Below are positions 1-12,873 of a stretch of DNA of 64,000 nucleotides, one piece after another; the stretch's first letter is position 1, and every line of letters begins with the position of its first letter. The stretch is from contig NZ_KB899499.1 of assembly GCF_000378245.1 (NCBI RefSeq), positions 171,640 through 235,639 on the forward strand, in the 5' to 3' direction. This DNA is from Aromatoleum toluclasticum ATCC 700605. GTDB taxonomy: Bacteria > Pseudomonadota > Gammaproteobacteria > Burkholderiales > Rhodocyclaceae. The notes under the pieces were generated by a model. That model was not told where the DNA came from. It saw only the letters and a list, made by a program, of their open reading frames with translations, and made no database searches. The position numbers were made by a program, and so were the translations under genes.

Positions 1-200
1 TGATCACCTCGCGCGCAGAACTCATACGCGCCGCCGACGAGGCGACCGAGGGCGTCGACGCGGGCTCTTCGGCGCACGTCAAGTGCGGCCGTTGCTGGCA
101 CTTCCGCGAGGACGTCGGCAGCCACGCCGATCACCCCGAACTGTGCGGCCGCTGCCACGACAACCTTTTCGGCGCCGGGGAAACGCGCGTCCATGCGTGA
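1..200 (+). CDS. ileS: Isoleucyl-tRNA synthetase, C-terminal end (partial)
   Basis: Only the last ~65 codons are in the window; the frame is open from base 3 to the TGA at 198-200. The tail holds two Cys pairs (KCGRCWHF and LCGRCHDN), which form the C-terminal zinc ribbon of bacterial IleRS needed for aminoacylation of tRNA-Ile. The stop overlaps the start of lspA by 8 bases, and ileS-lspA is a classic proteobacterial gene pair, which supports the call. The 5' part lies outside the window. Confidence 0.93.
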   Translation, partial: ITSRAELIRAADEATEGVDAGSSAHVKCGRCWHFREDVGSHADHPELCGRCHDNLFGAGETRVHA

Positions 201-726
201 TTCCGCCGCAGCCCCGCAAGCGGCGCTGACGCGCCGCTTCTTCGGCTGGCTCGAACTCGCGGCGCTGGTGATCGGCCTGGACCAGCTGACGAAATGGCTC
301 GTGCTGTCCAGGTTCGAGTTTGGCGAAGCCGTGCCGGTCACGGACTTTTTCCAGCTCGTGCTGGTCTACAACCCGGGCGCGGCGTTCAGCTTTCTCGCCG
401 ACCACTCGGGCTGGCAGCGCTGGTTCTTCGTGATCCTCGCCCTGGGCGTCTGCGGCTGGCTCCTCGCGCTGCTGCGCCAGCACCAGCGCGAAACGCTCCT
501 GCCGCTCGCCTTCAGCCTGCTGATCGGCGGCGCGCTGGGCAACGTGATCGACCGCCTCGTACATGGCGCCGTCGTCGATTTCCTCTATTTCCACATCGGT
601 CGCTACGGCTGGCCGGCCTTCAATCTTGCTGACTCGGCGATTACCGTCGGCGTCGCCCTGATGCTGTGGGCACAGTTCCGCGCCCCCCGCGACATCAGCA
701 ACACCACTCCGGAGAACCCCTCGTGA
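193..726 (+). CDS. lspA: Lipoprotein signal peptidase (signal peptidase II)
   Basis: The 177-residue inner-membrane aspartyl protease cleaves signal peptides from diacylated prolipoproteins. Four hydrophobic segments are visible, together with the family blocks [16 protein letters not shown]...VVDF and FNLADSAI, which carry the catalytic Asp pair. Length is typical for the family (160-180). The ATG lies inside the end of ileS (8-base overlap), and its stop overlaps the GTG start of the next gene, so ileS-lspA-fkpB-ispH probably form one transcript with translational coupling. Confidence 0.97.
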   Translation: MRDSAAAPQAALTRRFFGWLELAALVIGLDQLTKWLVLSRFEFGEAVPVTDFFQLVLVYNPGAAFSFLADHSGWQRWFFVILALGVCGWLLALLRQHQRETLLPLAFSLLIGGALGNVIDRLVHGAVVDFLYFHIGRYGWPAFNLADSAITVGVALMLWAQFRAPRDISNTTPENPS

Positions 727-1151
727 CGCAGACCGTCCAACCGAACAGCCTCGTAACGCTGCACTACTGCATCGCGCTCGAAAACGGCCAGCCGCTCATC
801 AGCACCTTTGAGGGGACGCCCGCAACGCTGCAACTCGGCGCCGGCGAACTGCTGCCCACCCTCGAGCGCCTGCTCACCGGCCTGACTGTCGGCACCCGCC
901 AGCAGTTCACGCTGGCGCCCGAGGAAGCCTTCGGCCCGCACAACCCCGAGCTGATCGAGCATGTGAAGCGCGAACACATGCCGGAAGGGGAGATCGAACC
1001 GATGACGATCATGGAATTCGGCGCGCCCGACGGCAACCGTTACTCGGGTCTCGTGCGCGAAATCGACGACGTCCGCGCGATCGTCGACTTCAACCACCCG
1101 CTCGCCGGCAAGACCATCCGCTTCGAGGTGGACATCATCGGCGTTCTCTGA
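723..1151 (+). CDS. fkpB: FKBP-type peptidyl-prolyl isomerase, SlpA/FkpB-like
   Basis: A 142-residue small FKBP of the SlpA type (FKBP fold with an inserted IF domain) that acts as cis-trans prolyl isomerase and chaperone in the cytoplasm. Visible features are [16 protein letters not shown] at the N-terminus, the [14 protein letters not shown] block, [13 protein letters not shown] and the closing [14 protein letters not shown] typical of SlpA proteins. I chose the GTG at 723, which overlaps the lspA stop (GTGA) and has GGAGA 8 bases upstream; a longer reading from 666 lies within lspA and is unlikely. The gene sits in the conserved lspA-fkpB-ispH order. Confidence 0.92.
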   Translation: MTQTVQPNSLVTLHYCIALENGQPLISTFEGTPATLQLGAGELLPTLERLLTGLTVGTRQQFTLAPEEAFGPHNPELIEHVKREHMPEGEIEPMTIMEFGAPDGNRYSGLVREIDDVRAIVDFNHPLAGKTIRFEVDIIGVL

Positions 1152-1189
1152 GGCCCCCAGGCGCTCCCGACCCCGACACAGAGACCATA

Positions 1190-2128
1190 ATGAAAGACCC
1201 TGAAATCCTGCTCGCCAACCCGCGCGGCTTCTGTGCCGGCGTGGAACGGGCGATCGAAATCGTCGAACGCGCGCTGGAACGCTTCGGCGCACCGATCTAC
1301 GTGCGCCACGAAGTCGTGCACAACAAGTTCGTCGTCGACGGCCTGCGCGCCAAAGGCGCCGTGTTCGTCGAAGACCTCGACGAGGTTCCGCCGGGCAACA
1401 CCGTCATCTTCAGCGCCCACGGCGTGCCCCAGGCGGTGCGCGCCGAAGCCGAGCAGCGCGGCCTGCGCGTGTTCGACGCCACCTGCCCGCTGGTGACCAA
1501 GGTGCACATCGAAGTCGCCCGGATGCGCGAACAGGGCCGCGAGATCGTCATGATCGGGCACAAGGGCCACCCCGAGGTCGAAGGCACGATGGGCCAGGTC
1601 AAGGACGGCATCCATCTCGTCGAAAAGGTCGACGACGTCGCGACCCTGCAGGTTGCCGACCCGGAAAAACTCGCCTACGTCACCCAGACCACCCTCTCGG
1701 TGGACGACGCGACGACCCTCGTCACGGCCCTGCGCGAACGCTTCCCCGCCATCGTCGGACCAAAGAAGGACGACATCTGCTACGCGACGCAGAACCGGCA
1801 GGACGCCGTCAAGTTCATGGCACCGCGCGTCGACATCGTCTTCGTCGTCGGCTCGCGCAACAGCTCGAATTCCAACCGCCTGCGCGAAGTGGCCGAGCTG
1901 CTCGGCGTGCCCGCCTACCTCATCGACAACGCCGACGGCATCGACCCGGCCTGGATCGCCGACAGGACGCGCATCGGCGTGACGGCCGGCGCATCGGCCC
2001 CGGAAGTGCTCGTCGATGCGGTCATCGAGCGCCTCAAGGCACTCGGCGGCGGCTCGGTACGGACCCTCGAAGGCGTTCCCGAGCGCGTCACCTTCCCGTT
2101 GCCCAGGGAACTGCAGACCGACGCCTGA
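1190..2128 (+). CDS. ispH: 4-hydroxy-3-methylbut-2-enyl diphosphate reductase
   Basis: The 312-residue [4Fe-4S] enzyme catalyses the last step of the MEP isoprenoid pathway, giving IPP and DMAPP. The three cluster cysteines are visible in NPRGFCAG (Cys15), [11 protein letters not shown] (near 99) and ICYATQNRQ (near 197). Substrate-binding blocks [17 protein letters not shown] and [11 protein letters not shown] are also intact. Length is standard. It is the last gene of the ileS-lspA-fkpB-ispH group and works with dxs at 9050 and ispA at 8130. Confidence 0.98.
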   Translation: MKDPEILLANPRGFCAGVERAIEIVERALERFGAPIYVRHEVVHNKFVVDGLRAKGAVFVEDLDEVPPGNTVIFSAHGVPQAVRAEAEQRGLRVFDATCPLVTKVHIEVARMREQGREIVMIGHKGHPEVEGTMGQVKDGIHLVEKVDDVATLQVADPEKLAYVTQTTLSVDDATTLVTALRERFPAIVGPKKDDICYATQNRQDAVKFMAPRVDIVFVVGSRNSSNSNRLREVAELLGVPAYLIDNADGIDPAWIADRTRIGVTAGASAPEVLVDAVIERLKALGGGSVRTLEGVPERVTFPLPRELQTDA

Positions 2129-2321
2129 GCGCGCGGGGCAACACGCGCGCGGCCGGGGCCGTGCGTGTTGCCAAGCCGCGCGCAAGCAGGCTAAATATGC
2201 CGTCGTCGAGCGCCGTACGCCGGAAAGTCCGGCCTGCGCTCCCCTCCGTACGCCGGTGCTGTCCTGCGCGTGCCCAACTCGAGGACCGGAGCGATCCAGC
2301 CCCCCGGGAGTCCCTGCCGCA

Positions 2322-3461
2322 ATGAACCGCAAACCTTCCTGCTGCGCCTGGGCGCTCCTGTCTGCCGCTGCCCTCACCCTGCTCGGCGCATGCAGCGCAC
2401 CGACTGCCGACGCCCCGCCGGCGGGCCGTCCGGCCACGCCCGCGCGGCCCGCCCTGACGGTACGGGCGGCGACGCCGCAGCCGGTCGCATGGAGCAGGAC
2501 GATTCCCGCGACAGGCAACGTCGCCGCGTGGCAGGAAACCATCGTCGGCAGCGAGATCGGCGGACTGCGCATCGCCCAGGTGTTCGCGAACGTCGGCGAC
2601 CGGGTGAAGAAGGGCCAGGAACTGGTGACCCTCGACGACGCCGTCGTGCAGGCCGACCTTGCCCAGGTCCGCGCACAGTTGCAGGAAGCCCGGGCCATGC
2701 ACGCCGAGGCGCGCGCCAACGGTGACCGCGCGCGCCGCTTCCAGCCGACGGGCATGATGAGCGAGCAGCAGGTCACCCAGTACCTGACGGCCGAGCAGAC
2801 CGCCCGATCGCGCATCGACCTCGCTGCAGCACGGGTGCAGCTCGCCGAGCTGCGCGTGCGTCAGACACGCGTCCTCGCGCCCGACGACGCGCTCATATCC
2901 GGGCGCGCCGCAACGGTCGGAACGGTGCCGCAGGCGGGCCAGGAACTCTACCGCCTGATCCTGCAGGGACGCCTTGAATGGCGCGCCGAGGTCGCAGCCG
3001 CCGACATCGGCCAGATCCGCCCCGGTGACACCGCAAGACTGACGCTGGCCGGCGGCGAGACTGCCGCAGGCCGCGTGCGCAGCATTGCCCCCTCGATCGA
3101 CCCGCAGACCCGCAACGGCATCGTCTACGTCGACCTTGCCGACAGCGCCGCAAAGGCCGGCATGTTCGCAAACGGCGAGATCATGCCGGCGGCACAGGAA
3201 GCGCCCCGCGCGCTGAGCCTGCCGCAGACGGCGGTTCTCCTGCGCGACGGCTTCTCCTACGCCTACCGTATCGGCCCGGACGCCCACGTCACGCAGGTAC
3301 GGGTGACGCCGGGCCGACGCCGCGGCGACCGGATCGAGATCCTTTCCGGAATTGCGGACGGCGAGCACTTCGTCGAGAGCGGAGCCGGTTTCCTGAGCGA
3401 CGGCGACCTGGTCGAGGTCGCCGCGCCCTCTACCGCACCCGCCCCGGCACCGCAGCAGTGA
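2322..3461 (+). CDS. RND efflux system periplasmic adaptor lipoprotein
   Basis: A 379-residue membrane-fusion (HlyD/AcrA-type) protein that links an inner-membrane RND pump to an outer-membrane channel. The N-terminus has a lipoprotein signal with lipobox LGAC (Cys24). It continues with a barrel-sandwich half-motif (GSEIGGLRIAQVFANVGDRVKKGQ), an alpha-hairpin (about 115-180), the second barrel half and a beta-barrel. I chose the ATG at 2322 because the signal peptide starts there; the open frame extends upstream without a signal. The pump gene follows 10 bases later. The drug or metal substrate cannot be read from sequence. Confidence 0.9.
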   Translation: MNRKPSCCAWALLSAAALTLLGACSAPTADAPPAGRPATPARPALTVRAATPQPVAWSRTIPATGNVAAWQETIVGSEIGGLRIAQVFANVGDRVKKGQELVTLDDAVVQADLAQVRAQLQEARAMHAEARANGDRARRFQPTGMMSEQQVTQYLTAEQTARSRIDLAAARVQLAELRVRQTRVLAPDDALISGRAATVGTVPQAGQELYRLILQGRLEWRAEVAAADIGQIRPGDTARLTLAGGETAAGRVRSIAPSIDPQTRNGIVYVDLADSAAKAGMFANGEIMPAAQEAPRALSLPQTAVLLRDGFSYAYRIGPDAHVTQVRVTPGRRRGDRIEILSGIADGEHFVESGAGFLSDGDLVEVAAPSTAPAPAPQQ

Positions 3462-3471
3462 GACGCCCACA

Positions 3472-6576
<3,105 letters not shown>

Positions 6577-6581
6577 ACGCG

Positions 6582-6608
6582 AAAAAAAGGGCCGCCCGCG
6601 GGCGACCC
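6582..6608 (-). terminator. Rho-independent terminator of the Rieske oxygenase gene
   Basis: A GC-rich stem (GGGCCGCCCG paired with CGGGCGACCC, one mismatch) follows an A-run on the plus strand, which reads as a U-run on the minus strand. It sits just past the stop of the minus-strand gene at 6657 and may also stop the RND operon from the other side. Confidence 0.75.
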
Positions 6609-6656
6609 TAGTCCGATGCTCGTCGAAGGTGCGTCGAGGTACCCTCGATGCGCCAC

Positions 6657-7760
6657 CTAGCGGGGATGATCCCCCATGATGCGGCGATAGAACTCGTGGA
6701 AATGCTGCATCCCGTCCTCGTACGGCGACTGGTAGGGGCCGACCTCGTTGCGCCCCTCCTGCAGCAGCGCCCGGCGGCCGCGATCCATGCGCTCGCCGAT
6801 CACGTCGTCCTCGATCGCCGTCTCCATGTAGGCGGCCTGCTCCGCCTCGACGAACTCGCGCTCGAACTCGACGATGTCCTCCGGATAATAGAACTCGACG
6901 ACGTTGGTCGTGCGGTTCACGTCCGTCGGAATCAGCGTGCTGACGACCAGCACGTGCGGATACCACTCCACCATCACGTTCGGATAGTAGGTGAGCCAGA
7001 TCGCTCCCTGCTCCGGTCGCTTGTCCCCGTAGTAGTCCAGCACCGCCTTGTGCCACTTCCGGTAGGTCGCGGACCCCGGCTTCGCCAGCGAGGTGATCCC
7101 CACGCGCTGCACCGAGTACCAGTCGCCGAACTGCCACGTCAGGTCGTCGCAGGTCACGAAGTTGCCCAGTCCCGGATGGAAGGGCACGACGTGGTAATCC
7201 TCGAGATAGACCTCGATGAAGGTCTTCCAGTTGTACTTGCACTCGTGGATCTCGACGCGGTCGAGCTTGTAGCCGGAGAAATCGAACTGCCCGGTCACAT
7301 TCATGCCGGCGAGATCGGCCGCAGCCGAACGCGGGCCGGCAAACAGCAGGCCGTTCCAGTTCTCGAGCGCATCGCGCTTCAGGTTGAGGCAGGGATTCTC
7401 GGGAAAATGCGGCGCGCCGAGCAGCTCGCCCTTCTGATCGTAGGTCCAGCGGTGTATCGGGCACACGATGCGCTCGGTCTTGCCAGAACCTTCGAGCATG
7501 ATCGCCTGACGGTGGCGGCAGATGTTCGAAAGCCGATGAACGCCGTCACCGCTGCGAAACAGAAGCTTGGAATGATCGAGCCACTCGAGCGACCGGTAGC
7601 TGCCGACCTCCGGCACCATCAACTCATGACCGACATAGCCCGGTCCGGCCTGGAACAACAGACGTTTTTCGAGCTCGAAGATGCTTTCGTCGAAATACGC
7701 CGACACCGGCAACTGAGACACCGCCGGGGACAATTTGGCCTTGGAAGCAAGGTCGGACAC
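6657..7760 (-). CDS. Rieske-type non-heme iron oxygenase, alpha subunit
   Basis: A 367-residue aromatic-ring-hydroxylating-type oxygenase alpha subunit. The Rieske [2Fe-2S] ligands are visible as CRH (near residue 82) and CPIH about 18 residues later. The catalytic domain shows EDYHVVPFH, which supplies the mononuclear-iron histidines. An ATG at 7775 also exists, but the sequence just after it is GGGAGG followed 7 bases later by the GTG at 7760, so the GTG is the better start. No beta subunit, ferredoxin or reductase gene is adjacent. The substrate is unknown; lone proteins of this shape include demethylases and choline- or carnitine-type monooxygenases. Confidence 0.85.
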   Translation of the reverse strand: MSDLASKAKLSPAVSQLPVSAYFDESIFELEKRLLFQAGPGYVGHELMVPEVGSYRSLEWLDHSKLLFRSGDGVHRLSNICRHRQAIMLEGSGKTERIVCPIHRWTYDQKGELLGAPHFPENPCLNLKRDALENWNGLLFAGPRSAAADLAGMNVTGQFDFSGYKLDRVEIHECKYNWKTFIEVYLEDYHVVPFHPGLGNFVTCDDLTWQFGDWYSVQRVGITSLAKPGSATYRKWHKAVLDYYGDKRPEQGAIWLTYYPNVMVEWYPHVLVVSTLIPTDVNRTTNVVEFYYPEDIVEFEREFVEAEQAAYMETAIEDDVIGERMDRGRRALLQEGRNEVGPYQSPYEDGMQHFHEFYRRIMGDHPR

Positions 7761-7828
7761 CCCCGAACCTCCCATGAAAAGTCAAGAAATTCGGAAAAAC
7801 CAGCGGAGCATTTTATGCGAGAAGTAAT

Positions 7829-7857
7829 TTGACCGCCAGTAGCGCGATCGGTAACTT
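7829..7857 (+). promoter_or_regulatory. Candidate sigma-70 promoter for xseB-ispA-dxs
   Basis: TTGACC at 7829-7834 and TAACTT at 7852-7857 are separated by 17 bases, about 30 bases before the xseB ATG. The -35 is a good match and the -10 a modest one. Confidence 0.45.
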
Positions 7858-7887
7858 TTCTTCCTTTTACGGGCCCCGCTTCGAGTC

Positions 7888-8133
7888 ATGGCAAAGACGG
7901 CAAACTCGCCGAAATCCTTCGAATCGGCCATCGCCGAACTCGAATCGATCGTGCAGGAAATGGAAACCGGCAACATCACGCTGGAACAGGCGCTGGAGCA
8001 CTACCAGCGCGGCGCCGGCCTGCTGAAATACTGCCAGGAAACCCTGCAGGCGGCCGAGCAGCGCGTACTTCAGCTCGAGAACGGCGTGCTCACGCCGCTC
8101 GACAACCCCGACGACAGGAGGAGCCCGGAGTGA
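7888..8133 (+). CDS. xseB: Exodeoxyribonuclease VII small subunit
   Basis: An 81-residue helical protein that binds several copies of XseA to form exonuclease VII, which degrades single-stranded DNA. The family core FESAIAELESIVQEMETGN followed by LEQALEHYQRG is unmistakable. Its stop overlaps the GTG start of ispA, the usual xseB-ispA-dxs arrangement. No xseA is in the window. Confidence 0.96.
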   Translation: MAKTANSPKSFESAIAELESIVQEMETGNITLEQALEHYQRGAGLLKYCQETLQAAEQRVLQLENGVLTPLDNPDDRRSPE

Positions 8134-9026
8134 GCGGGAATCATTTCGCCGCCTGGATGGAAAGCGTCCAGCACCGCACCGAAGCCGCGCTTGGCGCGAT
8201 CCTCCCCGAAGCGTCCATCGCACCGCAACGCCTGCACGAGGCGATGCGCTACGCCGTCCTGGGCGGCGGCAAGCGCGTGCGTCCGCTCCTCGTCCATGCC
8301 GCCGGCGAGATCGCCGGCGCCGACCCCGAGCGCCTCGACCGCATCGCCTGTGCCGTCGAGCTCATCCATGCCTATTCCCTCGTCCATGACGACCTGCCCT
8401 GCATGGACGACGACGTCCTGCGCCGCGGCAAACCGACCGTACATGTCGAATATGACGAGGCGACCGCGCTGCTGGTAGGCGATGCGCTGCAGGCGCTCGC
8501 CTTCCAGACCATCGCCGAAGGCCGCGTAAACGACGTCCCCGCCGTGCAGCTCGAGATGGTCGCACTGCTCGGACGCGCCTCCGGGTCGCGCGGCATGGCC
8601 GGCGGCCAGGCCATCGACCTCGGCGCCGTGGGCAAGCAGCTCACGCGCGAAGAGCTCGAGTTCATGCACATCCACAAGACCGGCGCCCTGATCCGGGCCT
8701 CGGTGCTGCTCGGCGCGCAGTCCGGCGCCCCGCTCGCCCCCGACGCACTGGCGCGGCTCGACCGCTACGGCAAGCTCGTCGGTCTGCTGTTCCAGGTCGT
8801 CGACGACATCCTCGACGCCCAGGCCGACACCGCGACGCTGGGCAAGACCGCGGGCAAGGACGCAGACCGGAACAAGCCGACCTACGTCACCTTGCTGGGC
8901 CTGTCCGAAGCGCGCACGCTGGCCGACGTCCTGCTTGCCGACGCCCGCGACGCCATCACATCCTTCGGTGCCGCCGCCACCAGGCTGGACGAACTGGCGA
9001 GCTTCATCGTCCACCGCCGATTCTGA
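8130..9026 (+). CDS. ispA: Farnesyl diphosphate synthase (polyprenyl synthetase)
   Basis: A 298-residue short-chain trans-prenyltransferase that condenses IPP with DMAPP and GPP to give FPP. The first Asp-rich motif is [10 protein letters not shown] and the second is VVDDILD. Chain-length and Mg-binding surroundings ([16 protein letters not shown]) are also typical. The GTG start overlaps the xseB stop (GTGA), which indicates coupling; dxs begins 23 bases after its stop. It supplies the allylic substrate used by IspB (13946-14914). Confidence 0.97.
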   Translation: MSGNHFAAWMESVQHRTEAALGAILPEASIAPQRLHEAMRYAVLGGGKRVRPLLVHAAGEIAGADPERLDRIACAVELIHAYSLVHDDLPCMDDDVLRRGKPTVHVEYDEATALLVGDALQALAFQTIAEGRVNDVPAVQLEMVALLGRASGSRGMAGGQAIDLGAVGKQLTREELEFMHIHKTGALIRASVLLGAQSGAPLAPDALARLDRYGKLVGLLFQVVDDILDAQADTATLGKTAGKDADRNKPTYVTLLGLSEARTLADVLLADARDAITSFGAAATRLDELASFIVHRRF

Positions 9027-9049
9027 ATTCCGCCCTGCCGGACATCCAC

Positions 9050-10915
9050 ATGCCTCAGTACCCCCTGCTGCACCGCATCGACTCACCGTCCGACCTGCGC
9101 CGCTTCGACCGGCGCGACCTGCACGCGCTCGCGACCGAGCTGCGCGCCTTCCTGATCGATTCGGTATCGAAGACCGGCGGACACCTGTCGTCGAACCTCG
9201 GCACCGTCGAGCTCACGATCGCGCTGCACTACATCTTCGACACACCCGAAGACCGCATCGTCTGGGACGTCGGCCACCAGACCTACGGCCACAAGATCCT
9301 GACCGGGCGCCGCGAGGCGATGAGCGGGCTGCGCCGTTTCGGCGGCATCTCCGGATTTCCGCGGCGCTGCGAGAGCGAGTACGACACCTTCGGCACCGCT
9401 CACTCCTCCACCTCGATCTCGGCCGCGCTGGGCATGGCGGTCGCCGCGCGCGACCGTGGCGACAGCGAACAGCGCTCGATCGCGGTCATCGGCGACGGCG
9501 CGATGTCCGCCGGCATGGCCTTCGAAGCGCTCAACAACGCAGGCGACACCAGCGACGTGAACCTGCTGGTGATCCTCAACGACAACGAGATGTCCATCTC
9601 GCAGCCGGTCGGCGCGCTGACCAAGATCCTCGCGCGCATGCTCTCGGGCAGCACCTACAACGCCGCGCGGCGCGCCGGCGAGAAGGTTCTCGGCGTCGCG
9701 CCGCCGATGCTCGACTTCGCCCGCAAGGTCGAGGAACACGTCAAGGGCCTCATCACGCCGGGCACGCTGTTCGAGGAATTCGGCTTCCATTACTACGGCC
9801 CGATCGACGGCCACGACCTCGACGCGCTGATCCCCACGCTGCAGAACCTGAAGAAGCTCAACGGCCTGCAGTTCCTGCACGTGATCACGCGCAAGGGCCA
9901 GGGCTACAAGCTCGCCGAAGCCGACCCCATCCTCTACCACGGCGTGTCGAGCTTCGACCACCGCGCAGGCATCCAGAGCGGAAAGGGCGGCGGCAAGCTC
10001 ACCTATACCCAGATCTTCGGCGACTGGCTGTGCGACATCGCCGCGCGTGACGACAAGGTCGTCGGCATCACGCCGGCAATGCGCGAAGGCTCGGGGATGG
10101 TGCGCTTCGCGAAGGAATTCCCCGAGCGCTACCACGACGTCGGCATCGCCGAGCAGCACGCCGTCACGTTTGCGGCCGGTCTCGCCTGCGAGGGCTTCAA
10201 GCCGGTGGTCGCGATCTACTCGACCTTCCTGCAACGCGCCTACGACCAACTGATCCACGACGTCGCGCTGCAGAACCTGCCCGTCGTGTTCGCGATCGAC
10301 CGCGCAGGCGTGGTCGGCGCGGACGGCGCCACGCACCACGGCGCCTTCGACCTGTCCTACCTCGCCTGCATCCCGAACATGGTCGTGATGACGCCCGCCG
10401 ACGAGAACGAGTGCCGGCAGATGCTCTACACCGCCTACCGGCACAACGGCCCCACTGCAGTGCGCTATCCGCGCGGCAGCGGCATGAACGTGCGCCCCGA
10501 GGCGATGATGGCCGAACTGCCCCTGGGCAAGGGAGAGATCCGCCGCCAGGGTAGGAAGGTCGCCCTGCTCGTCTTCGGCAGCCTCCTGACCAATGCGCTG
10601 CTGGTCGGCGAGGAGATCGACGCGACCGTCGCCAACATGCGCTTCGTGAAACCCATCGACGCGGCACTGATCGAAGAACTGAGCACCAGCCACGAACTGA
10701 TCGTGACGCTGGAGGAAAACGCGGTGATCGGCGGCGCGGGCTCCGAAGTCGCGCGCGTGCTCGAAAACCTGCCCCACCGGCCCCGCTTGCTGCGACTTGG
10801 CTTGCCGGACCATTTCGTCGATCATGGAGACCAAAGCCAGCTGTTCGAACAGGTCGGATTGCACCCCGCGGGGATCCTGAGCGCCATTGAGCGCGTCTAT
10901 GTGCGCAATAGCTGA
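9050..10915 (+). CDS. dxs: 1-deoxy-D-xylulose-5-phosphate synthase
   Basis: The 621-residue thiamine-diphosphate enzyme makes DXP from pyruvate and glyceraldehyde 3-phosphate, the entry step of the MEP pathway. Seen are the transketolase-like N-domain ([26 protein letters not shown]), the ThDP motif [18 protein letters not shown], and the pyrimidine domain with [13 protein letters not shown]. The length equals the normal bacterial enzyme. It is third in the xseB-ispA-dxs operon. Confidence 0.98.
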   Translation: MPQYPLLHRIDSPSDLRRFDRRDLHALATELRAFLIDSVSKTGGHLSSNLGTVELTIALHYIFDTPEDRIVWDVGHQTYGHKILTGRREAMSGLRRFGGISGFPRRCESEYDTFGTAHSSTSISAALGMAVAARDRGDSEQRSIAVIGDGAMSAGMAFEALNNAGDTSDVNLLVILNDNEMSISQPVGALTKILARMLSGSTYNAARRAGEKVLGVAPPMLDFARKVEEHVKGLITPGTLFEEFGFHYYGPIDGHDLDALIPTLQNLKKLNGLQFLHVITRKGQGYKLAEADPILYHGVSSFDHRAGIQSGKGGGKLTYTQIFGDWLCDIAARDDKVVGITPAMREGSGMVRFAKEFPERYHDVGIAEQHAVTFAAGLACEGFKPVVAIYSTFLQRAYDQLIHDVALQNLPVVFAIDRAGVVGADGATHHGAFDLSYLACIPNMVVMTPADENECRQMLYTAYRHNGPTAVRYPRGSGMNVRPEAMMAELPLGKGEIRRQGRKVALLVFGSLLTNALLVGEEIDATVANMRFVKPIDAALIEELSTSHELIVTLEENAVIGGAGSEVARVLENLPHRPRLLRLGLPDHFVDHGDQSQLFEQVGLHPAGILSAIERVYVRNS

Positions 10916-10972
10916 GCAGATTTGTCGGGAAATGATACGATTGACCGGCTGCAACCAAACAGAGAACGCGAC

Positions 10973-11782
10973 ATGAAATCCCACGAGAGCCACGCCATCC
11001 CTGACGTCCAGAACGCCAACGACAATCGTCAGCTGGCCATCAACAAGGTTGGCATCAAGTCGATTCGGCACCCTATCCGGGTCAGCGACAAGAGCGGCGG
11101 CGTGCAGCACACCATCGCGACCTTCAGCATGTATGTTGGGCTTCCCCACAATTTCAAGGGGACCCACATGTCGCGCTTCATCGAGATCCTCAACGGCAAC
11201 GAACGGGAGATCTCGGTCGAATCGATCGAGCCGATGCTGCGCGAGATGGTCAAGCGCCTCGAGGCCGAGACCGGCGTCATCCAGATGAGCTTCCCGTACT
11301 TCATCAACAAAACGGCCCCGATTTCCGGCGTCCAGAGCCTGATGGACTACGAAGTGACCTTCGTCGCGGAAATGCGCGAAGGCGGCGAGTACGTGTTCGA
11401 AATGAAGGTCGTGGTGCCCGTCACGAGCCTGTGTCCGTGCTCGAAGAAGATTTCCGAATACGGCGCGCACAACCAGCGTTCGCACGTCACCGTCACCGCA
11501 CAGACCAACGATTTCCTGTGGATCGAGGAGCTGGTCCAACTCGTCGAGAGCCAGGCCTCGTGCGAGCTCTACGGCCTGCTCAAGCGCACGGACGAGAAGT
11601 TCGTGACCGAGCGCGCCTACGAGAATCCGAAGTTCGTCGAGGATATGGTGCGCGACGTCGCCGGCCTCCTTAACGCAGAAAAGCGCATCGACCGCTACGT
11701 GGTGGAATCCGAGAATTTCGAATCCATCCACAACCACTCGGCCTACGCGCTGATCGAACGCGACAAGCGCAGCGACGCCTGA
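10973..11782 (+). CDS. folE2: GTP cyclohydrolase I, type IB (FolE2)
   Basis: A 269-residue FolE2/COG1469 enzyme that converts GTP to dihydroneopterin triphosphate for folate and related pterins; FolE2 uses several metals and often supports growth under zinc shortage. Family blocks are [39 protein letters not shown] (with the metal-binding Cys) and the final [14 protein letters not shown]. The ATG at 10973 is preferred over an in-frame TTG at 10922. It lies 57 bases after dxs and may share its transcript. Confidence 0.95.
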   Translation: MKSHESHAIPDVQNANDNRQLAINKVGIKSIRHPIRVSDKSGGVQHTIATFSMYVGLPHNFKGTHMSRFIEILNGNEREISVESIEPMLREMVKRLEAETGVIQMSFPYFINKTAPISGVQSLMDYEVTFVAEMREGGEYVFEMKVVVPVTSLCPCSKKISEYGAHNQRSHVTVTAQTNDFLWIEELVQLVESQASCELYGLLKRTDEKFVTERAYENPKFVEDMVRDVAGLLNAEKRIDRYVVESENFESIHNHSAYALIERDKRSDA

Positions 11783-11802
11783 GCCGGCACGACGCCTGAA
11801 CG

Positions 11803-11840
11803 GAAAACGGGAGGCCGCACACAGCGGACCTCCCGTTTTC
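11803..11840. terminator. Bidirectional rho-independent terminator
   Basis: A near-perfect hairpin with arms GAAAACGGGAGG-CCGC and GCGG-A-CCTCCCGTTTTC lies between folE2 (+) and the convergent MaoC gene (-). A-run and T-run flank the stem, so it can act on both. Confidence 0.88.
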
Positions 11841-11878
11841 TTGTCGCCTGCAATGGCCCAAGAAAGGGCCCGAACACG

Positions 11879-12328
11879 TCAAGCGCGCGCGGGAACCATC
11901 ATCTCCGCCTCGCCTTCGAGCACCACCTTGCCGCCCACCGCGCATACCGTGTCGAAGATCGCGCGCCGCTTCGGGGTATTCAGCTCCTTCAGTGTGACGC
12001 GTGCCACGACCGTGTCGCCCGACTTCACCGGCGCCTTGAACTTGAGCGTCTGCGACAGGTAGATGCAGCCCGGCCCGGGCAGCTTGTTCGCGAACAGCGC
12101 GGAGATGTAGCTCGCCGACAGCATGCCGTGGGCGATGCGGCCGCCGAACATCGACGACTTAGCAAATTCGTCATCCATGTGCGCCGGGTTCGTGTCGCCC
12201 GACACGCCCGAGAACATCAGGATGTCGGCATCCGTCACGGTGCGGCCGGAGGCTGCAGTCATGCCGACCTTCAGATCCTCGAAGCGATACCCGAGAAACT
12301 CGGAAAAATCGTGCGTTTGTTCAGTCAT
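11879..12328 (-). CDS. MaoC-like (R)-specific enoyl-CoA hydratase
   Basis: A 149-residue single hot-dog-fold MaoC dehydratase. The hydratase-2 signature is visible: DILMFSGVSGDTNPAHMDDEFA, with the Asp and His catalytic pair, then GRIAHGMLSASYIS. It would hydrate trans-2-enoyl-CoA to (R)-3-hydroxyacyl-CoA, as PhaJ does for polyhydroxyalkanoate supply, but no pha genes are nearby. The frame is open further upstream; I chose the ATG at 12328, where homology to the fold begins. Confidence 0.85.
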   Translation of the reverse strand: MTEQTHDFSEFLGYRFEDLKVGMTAASGRTVTDADILMFSGVSGDTNPAHMDDEFAKSSMFGGRIAHGMLSASYISALFANKLPGPGCIYLSQTLKFKAPVKSGDTVVARVTLKELNTPKRRAIFDTVCAVGGKVVLEGEAEMMVPARA

Positions 12329-12519
12329 CTCTATCAGTTTCCCCTGAATCCCCTTTCCGGCGCGAAATCGTCGTTCGCGGCATGGGGCTTTGGATTTATG
12401 GAAGCAGTCGGCCCCGTTCGCGGGGCTCGACCCTAAAAGCATAACCCAGACGTCACGACAGACGTGTGACAGACCGCAACCGCACTACCCGCTGCGGGCA
12501 CCTTCGCAACCGCCAGGGA

Positions 12520-12801
12520 CTAGCCGCCGTGCGCCTGCTCGTACGCAGACGGGCTGATCCCCGCCTGGGCGAGATATTCGCGCAGCTGCTTGATGTCCTG
12601 CTTCGTGCAGGCGCTGCCGTGGTGCGGATAGTGCAGGAACCCCTCGACCTTGTTCAGCACGATGCGAAAACGGGCCCCGTGCGCCGGTTCGATGGTCGCA
12701 CCGAGATGATTGAGAAGCGACTCGACCTCACGCCAATGGATGTTGGCACTGATCGGGTCCTGGAAGATGGCGCGCAACAGCGCGATGTGCTTGTGGCTCA
12801 T
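12520..12801 (-). CDS. HicA-like toxin-family protein, orphan
   Basis: A 93-residue protein with the layout of the chromosomal HicA-like group: an N-terminal LLRAIFQDPIS segment, then a small double-stranded-RNA-binding-like unit (WREVESLLNHLGA, a strand RFRIVLNKVEGFLHYPHHG with paired His, then KQLREYLAQAGI). HicA toxins are mRNA interferases that use one His. Here the His cluster HYPHH is present. No hicB antitoxin follows within the 77 bases to the next gene or precedes it. It may be a harmless relative rather than a toxin. Confidence 0.6.
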   Translation of the reverse strand: MSHKHIALLRAIFQDPISANIHWREVESLLNHLGATIEPAHGARFRIVLNKVEGFLHYPHHGSACTKQDIKQLREYLAQAGISPSAYEQAHGG

Positions 12802-12873
12802 GATCTCGACCTCCTTCCGATGGCGCCTCGTCCGACGTGGCCGTCCGCGCCTTTGTCCGGGTGCGCCTTGCGC

